Of a DNA stretch of 64,000 nucleotides, positions 19,954-27,446 are shown one piece after another. Made by a program: the position numbers and the translations under genes. The stretch covers positions 62,001 through 126,000 of the forward strand of contig JAJFIX010000006.1 of the NCBI GenBank assembly GCA_021774575.1, read 5' to 3'. Within the stretch, counting starts at the first letter, position 1; each line of letters opens with the position of its first letter. This stretch comes from Alphaproteobacteria bacterium. GTDB taxonomy: Bacteria > Pseudomonadota > Alphaproteobacteria > UBA6615. The notes under the pieces are model-generated. The model was not told the origin of the DNA. It saw only the letters and a program-made list of their open reading frames with translations, and did not search any database.

Positions 19954-20718
19954 ATGGTTGTGCGAAATTCACCGCCACAGAATATCTTCTTACCACGCAT
20001 TGTCGGACATCGCGGCGCGGCCAGCCATGCACCAGAAAATACCTTCGAGGGCATTGCCATGGCCCGGCAAATGGGCCTGGAAGCGGTCGAGGTCGATGGC
20101 GTTCTAACCGCCGACGCCATTCCCGTCCTGTTCCATGACGCCGCCCTTGACCGAACATCAACCGGCCATGGGCCCGTCGGCGCATATAGCTTGAAAGATT
20201 TGCAGGCTCTCGATGCTGGCGCTTGGTTTGGAAAAGGCTTTAGCGGCGCCAAAATCCCAACATTGGCCGACGCCATTACCTATGCGACCGGCTTAAACCT
20301 GCAAATGAACATCGAAATTAAACCACAACCGGATGCCGAGGACGCGACCGCCCGGAAAATCGTCAAAATCGTCCAAGCGCACTGGCCAACGGACCGCAAG
20401 CCACCCTTGCTTTCAAGCTTTTCCATGACGGCCCTCGCCAGCGCCAGGGACGAAGCCCCTGGCCAGCCCCGCGCCGCAATCTTTGCCCACGGTACGCCCG
20501 ACGATTGGCTCAGCCAAGCAAACCCACTCTCGCCTGTCGCAATTCACATAAACAAAGAGAGTCTCGACCGCGATACGGTCGCCACCCTCAATGGATCAGG
20601 TTTTGCGGTTGGCGCCTACACTGTGAACTCTCGCTGGGAAGCCCAACGATTATTCGATGCCGGAGTTGATTATATTTTCACCGATGCCCCCGACGAAGTC
20701 GCCGGAGTTACAACCTAG
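19954..20718 (+). CDS. ugpQ: Glycerophosphodiester phosphodiesterase
   Basis: A 254-residue GDPD hydrolysing glycerophosphodiesters to glycerol-3-phosphate and alcohol. The metal and catalytic motifs HRGAASHAPENT, EVDGVLTADAIPVLFHD and MNIEIKPQ are in order, and VGAYTVNSRWEA with FTDAPDE closes the barrel. There is no signal peptide, so it is cytoplasmic (UgpQ-like rather than GlpQ). ATG 19954 has AGGAG at 19938-19942. The product of the upstream PlsC/OlsB pathway is lipid, but no functional link is implied. Confidence 0.9.
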   Translation: MVVRNSPPQNIFLPRIVGHRGAASHAPENTFEGIAMARQMGLEAVEVDGVLTADAIPVLFHDAALDRTSTGHGPVGAYSLKDLQALDAGAWFGKGFSGAKIPTLADAITYATGLNLQMNIEIKPQPDAEDATARKIVKIVQAHWPTDRKPPLLSSFSMTALASARDEAPGQPRAAIFAHGTPDDWLSQANPLSPVAIHINKESLDRDTVATLNGSGFAVGAYTVNSRWEAQRLFDAGVDYIFTDAPDEVAGVTT

Positions 20719-20732
20719 GCCCAGTGGCGCTC

Positions 20733-21224
20733 TTAGCCTCTGTGCGAACGCCGCCACCTAAGTTCATCACCAATTGCCGCATGCCGGGCCAGGGACTGCA
20801 AATCAGAGCGATTGAGAACCCCAACATCCGACAACATCCGGTCGTCAAGAGATTGAAGTTCGCTGTAATTGCGCCGATAGGCCGTCGCTAGCCGCCGACG
20901 AGCCGCCAAGCGGTTGAACCGCTCAGACAGTGTAGGGCCGGCTGTCCGCCGCCAAAATGGCAAGCGGGTTTCGGTCAGAACATCGGTCCGGCTGAGCCCA
21001 ACATCCGCCAGCTGAGCGGTACTTAACTCTGCCAACGCCCGACGTTGGGTGGCTCTAGCCTGCCAATCCTGCAGTTGGCGTATGTAGCGGTGGCGAACGA
21101 GGCGGCCCGCTGCCAACCCCAACTGCCAACCTACACCGCGCAACCAATAACCGGATCGAACAGAAAATGAAGTCTGTGCAAGCGATTTCGAACCGACTAA
21201 CACATTAGCATGACGGTAATCCAT
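20733..21224 (-). CDS. Protein with two DUF1127 (YjiS-like) motifs
   Basis: A 163-residue Arg-rich protein carrying two copies of the DUF1127 pattern (L-x-x-L-x-x-x-x-L-x-D-x-G-L-x-R-x-D). The first is ALAELSTAQLADVGLSRTDV near residue 85 and the second SLDDRMLSDVGVLNRSDLQS near 140. Single-domain DUF1127 proteins are 45-80 residues and some small ones act in phosphate or carbon RNA regulation. Function here is unknown. It is divergent from a LysR gene, an arrangement common in alphaproteobacteria, so the LysR protein may control it. Confidence 0.75.
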   Translation of the reverse strand: MDYRHANVLVGSKSLAQTSFSVRSGYWLRGVGWQLGLAAGRLVRHRYIRQLQDWQARATQRRALAELSTAQLADVGLSRTDVLTETRLPFWRRTAGPTLSERFNRLAARRRLATAYRRNYSELQSLDDRMLSDVGVLNRSDLQSLARHAAIGDELRWRRSHRG

Positions 21225-21370
21225 TTTTCGGCCCTTTCGTTTTCATTAAAAAAACTTACTCAAAAGGTCTTTGTAATTGCCCTTCCATCGCTATATGCGC
21301 CCACCAAAGCATGTTTACAAACGATGAAAATTCATATTTCAAATTAGATTAACTTATGCGAAAATGACCT

Positions 21371-22327
21371 ATGGTCAGACAATTGCCATCGTTAAATGCA
21401 TTGCGGGCCTTCGAAGCGGCGGCCCGACACCTCTCGTTCACCAAGGCCGGAGAAGAGCTTTTTGTGACCCAGGCGGCAATTAGTCATCAGGTTAAAGCGC
21501 TCGAAGATTATCTCGGCCTGCAGCTCTTTCGACGACTTAACCGACGCCTGCTGCTGACCGATGCGGGACAGGCTTATTTGTCACCATTGACAGCCGCCCT
21601 AGATCAAATTGCCGCGGCTACGGCGCGCCTATCACACCCGAAAAGCTCCTCAGCGTTGCGCGTAAGCGTACTGGCCTCAATGGCGGCAAAATGGCTGCTG
21701 CCCAGACTCTCTCGATTTCGCGGCCGTCATCCAGAAATCGACATATTGATATCGGCGAGCGCCTCACGCACCGATTTCAACAGTGACGATGTCGACGTGG
21801 CGATACGCTATGGGCCCGGCCGGGCCTATTCGGGTCTTGAAATCATACCGATGATGGGCGACCGGGTATTCCCGGTCTGTAGCCCGAAATTTTTGACCGA
21901 AGGGCCTGCAATGTTGCGCCCTCAGGACCTGGCCAATCACACATTACTGCATGATGAAACCGTCGAAGGCGAAATTCAGCACTGGGGCCGGTGGTTGGCC
22001 CATGCCGGTGTGACAGGAATAGACACATCGAGAGGGCCAGGGTTCAGCGACTCCAATCTCGCACTTGATGCGGCGGCGGCGGGCCAAGGTGTTGCCCTGA
22101 CACGCTGGTCTCTTGCTGCAATAGATCTGGCGGCTGGCCGCCTCATCATTCCGTTCGGTCCGATCGTCGACACGGATTTCAGCTATTTTGTCGTTTATCC
22201 AAAGGCAAAAGCCGACCTGCCAAAGGTACAAGCATTCGCCGACTGGTTGCTCGAGGAAGTCGCCGCAGACGACGGAACAATCGAGCCGACCATCAGCTCC
22301 GGCATTCGCCGTATCAATAGTCTCTAA
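21371..22327 (+). CDS. LysR-family regulator, GcvA-like
   Basis: A 318-residue LysR regulator. The N-terminal HTH (LPSLNALRAFEAAARHLSFT through QAAISHQVKALEDYLGLQLF) is of the GcvA subgroup. The effector domain follows, with GLEIIPMMGDRVFPVCSP and a GVALTRWSLAAIDLAAGRL block. The true target is not known. It faces the DUF1127 gene across a 146-bp AT-rich gap that should hold both promoters and the LysR operator. Confidence 0.88.
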   Translation: MVRQLPSLNALRAFEAAARHLSFTKAGEELFVTQAAISHQVKALEDYLGLQLFRRLNRRLLLTDAGQAYLSPLTAALDQIAAATARLSHPKSSSALRVSVLASMAAKWLLPRLSRFRGRHPEIDILISASASRTDFNSDDVDVAIRYGPGRAYSGLEIIPMMGDRVFPVCSPKFLTEGPAMLRPQDLANHTLLHDETVEGEIQHWGRWLAHAGVTGIDTSRGPGFSDSNLALDAAAAGQGVALTRWSLAAIDLAAGRLIIPFGPIVDTDFSYFVVYPKAKADLPKVQAFADWLLEEVAADDGTIEPTISSGIRRINSL

Positions 22328-22374
22328 CTAATGGTTTTTAATACCCTCATCACTGGGGGAAAAATTGTTGCTGT

Positions 22375-22410
22375 CCCTGGGGGCCGCCCTGGGGGCCGCC
22401 CTGGGGGCCG
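22375..22410. repeat. Three perfect 12-bp tandem repeats
   Basis: The 12-bp unit CCCTGGGGGCCG is present three times in a row, just beyond the stop codon of the leftward Q-rich gene. The unit is GC-rich and self-complementary in part (GGCCGCC...GGGGGCC), so it may fold in the 3' end of that transcript. Confidence 0.9.
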
Positions 22411-22415
22411 AATGA

Positions 22416-23528
22416 TTACTGGTTTTGCACCGCCCCGAATTGCTGCGGCCCGAACTGGTTTTGCTGAGGCGCCCTAAGATCTCCCCCGAAGGCACGTTGT
22501 GGTCCAAATTGGCGACCAGCGCTGGTCCGCCCAATCGGCGCGGAAGCCCCTTGCGCAAAGGAGCTTGGAAAAGTTTGCCCGTCGGAAATCGTATCAAAAA
22601 ACAGCGGCGGCTTAACCGGTTGGCTCGGTACTACCGCCCCGCCGAAATAGTTTTGATCGAGACCGTCGCGAACATATTGAGGTACGCCGTTCGTTCCGGG
22701 AGCAAAGCCCGGTTGCCCATTCGTCGGAACCCCATTTATCTGACCGAATGCGCCCGGCGCAAATTGAAGTTGCCCAGCTGGCTGGCCGCCGGATGGATTT
22801 TGGACGAACCGGGCCGGGCCAGCCTGACTAACTCCGGGTTGGCTCTGACCGAATAGGCCCTGCGAACCGCCAAATTGTTGTTGTGGGGGCAGCTGTGGCT
22901 GGATTTGCGCCTGCCGGGGCAAACCTTGTTGCCCAAATTGTTGGCCGGTCTGCTGGGTGAATTGTTGCGGCGCAACTTGCGGGCGTTGAAAAAATTGCTG
23001 CGGCGTGAACTGTTGCTGCTGCTGCGTAATTCGCGGGCGTTGAAAAAACTGCTGTGGGGAAAACTGTTGTTGTTGCGAAATTTGCGGACGCTGGACAAAT
23101 TGCTGCTGCGTGAACTGTTGCTGCTGTTGCGTAATTTGCGGGCGTTGAAAAAACTGCTGTGGGGAAAACTGTTGTTGTTGCGAAATTTGCGGGCGTTGGA
23201 CAAATTGCTGCGGCGTGAACCGTTGCTGCTGCTGCGTAATTTGTGGGCGTTGAAAAAACTGCTGTGGGGCGAATTGTTGCTGTTGAGTAATTTGCGGGCG
23301 TTGGAAAAATCGCTGCTGGACAAATTGTGGCTGACTGAATTGTTGCGGGTTGGCTGGCGTCTGCACACCAAACCGTAATTGGCGCGCAAATGGCTGAATT
23401 TCGAATTGCGGCTGGCCAAATTGTTGTTGGCGAACTTGCGCCATTGCACTGCCCGTCGCCCCAATGAGCACCAATAAACTCGCTGCCGATACCAATCCGG
23501 CAACCACCACCTTGACGCGCACCATCAT
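22416..23528 (-). CDS. Secreted Gln/Phe-rich tandem-repeat protein
   Basis: A 370-residue protein of unknown function. ATG at 23528 is chosen because AAAGG lies just upstream and the next residues form a clear signal peptide (KVVVAGLVSAASLLVLIGAT, ending SAMAQ). The mature part is low-complexity: about seven 17-18 residue units with consensus QQF(F/V)QRPQI(T/S)QQQQF(T/S)P, then Gly/Gln-rich QQFGG stretches and a Pro-rich end with FGPQQF. There is no histidine or cysteine in the repeat core. It is predicted to be exported and disordered, and could be a matrix or surface protein. It shares FGPQQF and QQF motifs with the gene at 52.0-52.5 kb. Confidence 0.75.
   Translation of the reverse strand: MMVRVKVVVAGLVSAASLLVLIGATGSAMAQVRQQQFGQPQFEIQPFARQLRFGVQTPANPQQFSQPQFVQQRFFQRPQITQQQQFAPQQFFQRPQITQQQQRFTPQQFVQRPQISQQQQFSPQQFFQRPQITQQQQQFTQQQFVQRPQISQQQQFSPQQFFQRPRITQQQQQFTPQQFFQRPQVAPQQFTQQTGQQFGQQGLPRQAQIQPQLPPQQQFGGSQGLFGQSQPGVSQAGPARFVQNPSGGQPAGQLQFAPGAFGQINGVPTNGQPGFAPGTNGVPQYVRDGLDQNYFGGAVVPSQPVKPPLFFDTISDGQTFPSSFAQGASAPIGRTSAGRQFGPQRAFGGDLRAPQQNQFGPQQFGAVQNQ
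22979..23310 (-). repeat. 105-bp higher-order repeats within the Q-rich gene
   Basis: The coding repeats alternate 51 and 54 bp, giving a 105-bp period: copies begin at 23033, 23138 and 23243 and are nearly identical, with a half copy at 22979. The near identity at third codon positions indicates recent expansion or gene-conversion-like homogenisation. Confidence 0.88.
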
Positions 23529-23840
23529 GCGTAGCCTTTCATATTTAGTCCAGTATTTGCCGCCGAATCCAGTTCCGCACACCACACTTGGCTATCCACG
23601 CCAATGTCTCTGCGAAAAACTCCAGGTTTCCAGATTAAGCATCAAGCGCGCCCCCATTAGTGCGCTCAGGACGGTTTTTGCCATTCGTCTGGCAAATAAA
23701 CGCCGCCAACTGAAGCATATCTTGGCTGGCAACGAATGTCGCTGTGGATAAAATCCGTGCGGGTAAGCTGGGCGGGTACACTGGAATGCTGAAGAAATAT
23801 GCCTGGCAAAGTATGTCTGCCTAAAAACAGCGCGACCGTG
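23529..23840. promoter_or_regulatory. Intergenic region with a perfect DnaA box
   Basis: About 310 bp without a convincing gene, upstream of the Q-rich gene. It contains TGTGGATAA (23743-23751), the reverse complement of the DnaA box TTATCCACA, inside CTGTGGATAAAAT, a 13-mer found again at 53353. No promoter is clear. The far end borders the small gene at 23841. Confidence 0.5.
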
Positions 23841-24071
23841 TTATCGCCGGTCGGCCCTGGCAGCCGTTATCGGGTAGGCCTGGACGGGCAGTTCGTAGGA
23901 TAAAACGATCGCCATTTTTACACATTCGGCGATATCGTGTCGGCCCATATCCATTGTAATAGTCAAAAGACTATCGAGGCCAACTCTCACATCTTCTATC
24001 TTTGGCCCTATCGCTATTGTCGCATCGGATCCGACGGCACCGCTTGGCGCGTCCAGGTCAACACTATCCAT
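23841..24071 (-). CDS. Small protein downstream of luxI (second micro-gene)
   Basis: A 76-residue open frame from ATG 24071 (GTG 24092 is an in-frame alternative). The C-terminal half is a predicted amphipathic helix pair with VGLDSLLTITMDMG and HDIAECVKMAIVLSYEL. I do not recognise a family. Its helix layout (hydrophobic LL, then a helix ending in Ala and aliphatic residues) resembles the gene at 24231, so the two may be related. Same strand and direction as luxR-luxI. Real-gene status rests on this and on position; coding evidence is modest. Confidence 0.45.
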   Translation of the reverse strand: MDSVDLDAPSGAVGSDATIAIGPKIEDVRVGLDSLLTITMDMGRHDIAECVKMAIVLSYELPVQAYPITAARADRR

Positions 24072-24176
24072 CGAGTTGTCTCGCGAAATCACGGCCCATT
24101 ATTCTGCCTTTATGCTTGAAAGCTTGGACATGCCCAAGGGGTTGGATAGGACCATTTACCGCTCGAACTATCGCCT

Positions 24177-24192
24177 ACCTATGTTGATAGGT
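24177..24192. promoter_or_regulatory. Perfect 16-bp inverted repeat
   Basis: ACCTAT-GTTG-ATAGGT is a perfect palindrome with a 4-bp centre. It sits between the two micro-genes, about 105 bp upstream of the second. The half-site resembles the ACCTGT of classical lux boxes, but the spacing is shorter. It could be an operator or the base of an RNA hairpin. Confidence 0.45.
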
Positions 24193-24230
24193 GACATGTC
24201 GATCCAGTTTTTTGGTGTTATGAGAAACCG

Positions 24231-24425
24231 TTACTCTAACAATTCAATTCCTTGTCCATGGGCCTCGCGCGCTGCCCTGGAAATCGCAACGGCAAGGCCG
24301 ACAAACCCATATCTGGCAGCCTCCCCCTGAAGATACAAAAGGGCACTGTAAATACCTTCTGCCGTTTCGCCGACGGACTCAAATTCCGCGCAATTTGCCT
24401 TCTCGGATTGCAATTTATGATTCAC
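24231..24425 (-). CDS. Small protein translationally coupled to luxI
   Basis: A 64-residue frame whose GTG start (24425-24423) overlaps the luxI TGA (24424-24422) as GTGA, the classic coupling geometry. The C-terminal part (EGIYSALLYLQGEAARYGF, then AVAISRAAREA) is helical and looks like the small alphaproteobacterial helical proteins that follow regulators. No family is recognised. The open frame extends upstream inside luxI, but the coupled GTG is favoured. It may modulate LuxR or LuxI; this is only inference from position. Confidence 0.5.
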   Translation of the reverse strand: MNHKLQSEKANCAEFESVGETAEGIYSALLYLQGEAARYGFVGLAVAISRAAREAHGQGIELLE

Positions 24426-25042
24426 GCTGCTTGGCGCGTTTGATCGGTTAGCAACTTTCCTCCGATACCAGCCTTGGTCCGCACCGTACGCCAAATTTCC
24501 TTTGAGACATGGATATAGGCAACGGCCGTTGAATATCCGTCGATATCACGGGGCGTACTAATGAGCTCTATCGGACAGCCGGCTGACGCAAGAACGCGGC
24601 GAAAAATTGCCACCGGCATCACGCCTAGAAACTTTTTGATATTGTGGTCAACGCCAAATTCCTGACATGCGCAAATGATCTCGGCCAAGGCCCGCCGCCG
24701 CATGCCCGGTGCTAAGTCACGATCACACCCAAAACGCGTCGCTTCCCAAATAATCTCAGACTCTGGCAATTCTTCTGACGGCCAGTCCGGCCATAATTCC
24801 CGTACCATATAGGGCCTAGTCGTCGGTATGAGCCGCACCGCTGCCCGGGCTTGCCCTGCATCATCGAGCCACAAAAGGTAGTTCGCCGCTGGCGTGTCGA
24901 ATTGATCATATTCGAGTCCGTTATGGACCGGCACCCGCCATTTTTGTCGAGTGACAAATAACTTATGGCGCAACCGATGATGCGAAATCCATGCATCCCC
25001 GTATAGATGCGCTGTTTCCCAATTTACTGAAAGTACCGGCAT
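24422..25042 (-). CDS. luxI: Acyl-homoserine-lactone synthase (LuxI family)
   Basis: A 206-residue LuxI-type autoinducer synthase joining SAM and acyl-ACP to give an AHL. All family landmarks are in place: R25, F29, W35, then EYDQFD (D46, D49), R70 and WEATRF (E100, R103). The acyl-chain specificity cannot be read. It lies directly downstream of luxR on the same strand, 112 bp apart, with a lux-box-like palindrome between them. MetK (8.1 kb) supplies the SAM. Confidence 0.9.
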   Translation of the reverse strand: MPVLSVNWETAHLYGDAWISHHRLRHKLFVTRQKWRVPVHNGLEYDQFDTPAANYLLWLDDAGQARAAVRLIPTTRPYMVRELWPDWPSEELPESEIIWEATRFGCDRDLAPGMRRRALAEIICACQEFGVDHNIKKFLGVMPVAIFRRVLASAGCPIELISTPRDIDGYSTAVAYIHVSKEIWRTVRTKAGIGGKLLTDQTRQAA

Positions 25043-25099
25043 GAACTGACCTCGCTTTGCGATTTCCAGTTCATTAGGCGAAAAATATTGGAGTCTCGG

Positions 25100-25119
25100 T
25101 ACTGCCTATCTTAGTAGTA
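25100..25119 (-). promoter_or_regulatory. Candidate lux box upstream of luxI
   Basis: Read on the minus strand this is TACTACTAAGATAGGCAGTA, a 20-bp imperfect palindrome (outer TACTxC/GxAGTA match) centred about 67 bp before the luxI start. Length, symmetry and position fit a LuxR-binding site giving positive feedback. The inner bases are poorly symmetric, so this is a candidate only. Confidence 0.5.
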
Positions 25120-25154
25120 TTTTCGACATCGGAGCGTCGGGTAAAATTGTACCG

Positions 25155-25889
25155 CTATGGTTTTAGAAGTCCAAATCGGATTGCTTTGACAACAGCAACC
25201 ACACGACTGCTAGTCTCAAATTTCCTCAGCGCATTCTTCATATGGTAATTCACCGTATTATGGCTAATGCCAATAATTACGGAAATGTCCCAAGACGATT
25301 TCCCCTTCGCCGCCCAGGACAAGCAATCAATCTCTCTTGGCGTCAAACTTGGCGCCACATTTGCTTCATACGAAACGCCACCAAGGTCCTCATAAACCGT
25401 ATGAAATTGCGCCGCCACGGTGGCGAACCATTTCATATTCGGTGCCGAATTGGCTTGTGAGTCGCTCGAAGCAAACGATACCACCGCCACACGCCCCATC
25501 GACCCATGAATTGGCACGCTAACGCCGCTGTAAAGCTCCGCTTCCTGCGCGTTCTGAAAAAATTCTTTTTGCGCCTCGGAAATTTCGAATTGGGAGGACA
25601 GTGTATCCCAATTGAATGCTCGGTCCAGCTTCGGCGTTAATTGAACGACCGGATCAATAGCCTGATAATTTTTCTCAAAATAAAATTTTACCCAGCTCTC
25701 CGGGTAGTTCAAGGCGATCGCAGGGGCAGGCAAATCGTGCCGACTGGTTGCGGCATATCCCGAAAGGACACCAAATGCCAGCCGGTCAAACCCAATGGAA
25801 TCGGCGGCGCTCTCAAAAGTTGAGAACAAGTCAGCGACGCTAGAGGTATTATTTGACGCTTCAATGAAGTCTAGAATTTTCACCTGCAA
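25155..25889 (-). CDS. luxR: LuxR-family quorum-sensing regulator
   Basis: A 244-residue AHL receptor and activator. The N-terminal autoinducer-binding domain keeps the conserved W66, Y70, D79, P80 and W94 (numbered from the TTG start). The C-terminal GerE/LuxR HTH starts at LTPREIDCLSWAAKGKSSWD and contains the recognition helix ISHNTVNYHMKNALRKF. The start is TTG at 25889, with GTG two codons later as alternative. It precedes luxI in the same direction. Confidence 0.88.
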   Translation of the reverse strand: MQVKILDFIEASNNTSSVADLFSTFESAADSIGFDRLAFGVLSGYAATSRHDLPAPAIALNYPESWVKFYFEKNYQAIDPVVQLTPKLDRAFNWDTLSSQFEISEAQKEFFQNAQEAELYSGVSVPIHGSMGRVAVVSFASSDSQANSAPNMKWFATVAAQFHTVYEDLGGVSYEANVAPSLTPREIDCLSWAAKGKSSWDISVIIGISHNTVNYHMKNALRKFETSSRVVAVVKAIRFGLLKP

Positions 25890-25990
25890 GTACCGCCGTT
25901 AATAAACTATCGTGTCGCCCCGTGTCGGCCACCCAAAGTCCGCAATTCACAACAATACCACCATTACCAACAACGGGACCCAAAACCCGG

Positions 25991-26413
25991 TTATTTTCGT
26001 CTATTTTTCTGCGGTGACTTTCCCTGTGACCCCTCCCCAAGAGTTTCAGCAATTGAGCGCACGAGGTGAATGAAGCGCCGGCGTAAGGCCTGGTTATCAA
26101 TTCGTTGAAAATAGGTGTTTAGCTCGTGTTGCAATTTATCGATTGTGTCTGCTCCATTGCCAAACCCCTCAGCCTGTTTGCCCGGACTATCTCCGCTTTC
26201 CAATCCGACAAAGAAAAAATCGGGCTCGGCACCCAGAAACTTACTTATTTCCCACATCCTGCTGGCGCTAACCCGATTAGCGCCGGACTCATACTTTTGA
26301 ATTTGCTGAAATGACAGACCTAATTCTTCAGCTAACTCAAGCTGAGTCACACGCTCGCCTTCGCGCCGTGTTCGCAATTTTTTACCGATATAGATATCTG
26401 TGGGATGAGCCAT
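25991..26413 (-). CDS. XRE-family HTH transcriptional regulator
   Basis: A 140-residue Cro/C1-type regulator. ATG 26413 is preferred (MAHPTDIYIGKKL), because the upstream in-frame extension is not conserved and GGTGG precedes this ATG. HTH residues 10-70 include VTQLELAEELGLSFQQIQKY and the conserved YESGANRVSASRMWEIS. The C-terminal half is variable. This type is widespread in alphaproteobacteria; its targets here are unknown. The position between luxR and fabI does not show which genes it controls. Confidence 0.82.
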   Translation of the reverse strand: MAHPTDIYIGKKLRTRREGERVTQLELAEELGLSFQQIQKYESGANRVSASRMWEISKFLGAEPDFFFVGLESGDSPGKQAEGFGNGADTIDKLQHELNTYFQRIDNQALRRRFIHLVRSIAETLGEGSQGKSPQKNRRK

Positions 26414-26551
26414 ACGAACTAAGCCACCTATAAGAACCAAAGAACCATCTGCCCATACATCGGACATCAATTTTCCGACAGACACAACGAAAAAGTTGCA
26501 AGTGGGGATTATATAGTGGTGCTAAATTCTGTAGCGCCTACATATAGCAGT

Positions 26552-27382
26552 CTAGGTAAGGGCACCCTTGGGAATACCAACCGCGTTAAAACCCGCATCC
26601 ACGTAATGGATTTCGCCGGTCACGCCGCGACTCATGTCCGACAGCAGATAGAGCCCGGCGCCGCCGACGTCATCAAGAAAGATATTGCGCCGCAGCGGCG
26701 AATGGTCGGCGGTAAATTTATAGACCTGCCGAGCGGACCCGACTGCCGATCCAGCCAATGTTCTCATAGGGCCGGCTGAAATAGCGTTTACCCTGATCGC
26801 ATCCGGACCAAGATCGGCTGCGAGATATTTAACGCTTGTTTCCAGGGCTGCTTTGGCGACGCCCATTACATTGTAATTGGGCTGAACGCGGGTTGAGCCA
26901 TCATAGGTCAATGTCACCATCGCCCCGCCGGTGGCGCCGCCGCCTTTCATCATCAAAGTCGCGGCGCGGCGGGCGACACTGGTAAACGAGTAGCAAGAGA
27001 CGTTCAGGCTCAATAAAAAGTTATCCAGGCTCGTATCGACATATCGGCCGGACAATTCCTCCTTATTTGAAAAGGCAATTGCGTGAACGACAAAATCCAG
27101 TCCACCCCAAATGCTTTCAAGCTCGCCAAAAGCTGCGTCCAATGACGCTTCATTTGTGACATCGCAATCCATCAGTGCAGCGGCGTTAACCGATTTAGCC
27201 AAGGGCGCCACGCGCCGCTCGAAGGTCTCGCCCTGATAGGTGAAGGCGAGCTCGGCCCCCGCTCCGTGCAATGCCGATGCAATGCCCCAAGCGATAGAGT
27301 GATCATTGGCGACGCCCATGATCAAACCACGCCGACCACGCATGAGTTCTGGTGCAAACGGCAGAGATGTATTCTTAGTCAT
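26552..27382 (-). CDS. fabI: Enoyl-ACP reductase (NADH)
   Basis: A 276-residue FabI, the last step of fatty-acid elongation. The Rossmann start GLIMGVANDHSIAWGIA and the catalytic pair Y-x6-K (YNVMGVAK) are present. ATG 27382 is favoured over the TTG one codon earlier. It is the third gene of fabA-fabB-fabI, with a 64-bp gap to fabB. This isoenzyme and the pair fabA-fabB are the unsaturated-fatty-acid branch. Confidence 0.95.
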   Translation of the reverse strand: MTKNTSLPFAPELMRGRRGLIMGVANDHSIAWGIASALHGAGAELAFTYQGETFERRVAPLAKSVNAAALMDCDVTNEASLDAAFGELESIWGGLDFVVHAIAFSNKEELSGRYVDTSLDNFLLSLNVSCYSFTSVARRAATLMMKGGGATGGAMVTLTYDGSTRVQPNYNVMGVAKAALETSVKYLAADLGPDAIRVNAISAGPMRTLAGSAVGSARQVYKFTADHSPLRRNIFLDDVGGAGLYLLSDMSRGVTGEIHYVDAGFNAVGIPKGALT

Positions 27383-27446
27383 CAAATAGGTGCCTTTTCG
27401 TCGGGCTGGGGGGCGTAACTGAAGGATGGGTGGCTATCAGGAGAAA

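Noticed and set aside
22979-23310. CRISPR-like spacing of repeats
   Set aside because: Repeats are contiguous coding units of 51/54 bp with no variable spacers and no cas genes.
22875-23378. 167-codon plus-strand Leu-rich frame opposite the Q-rich repeats
   Set aside because: The repeat period is a multiple of three, so an open antisense frame follows automatically. The minus-strand gene has signal peptide and ribosome-binding site; this frame has neither.
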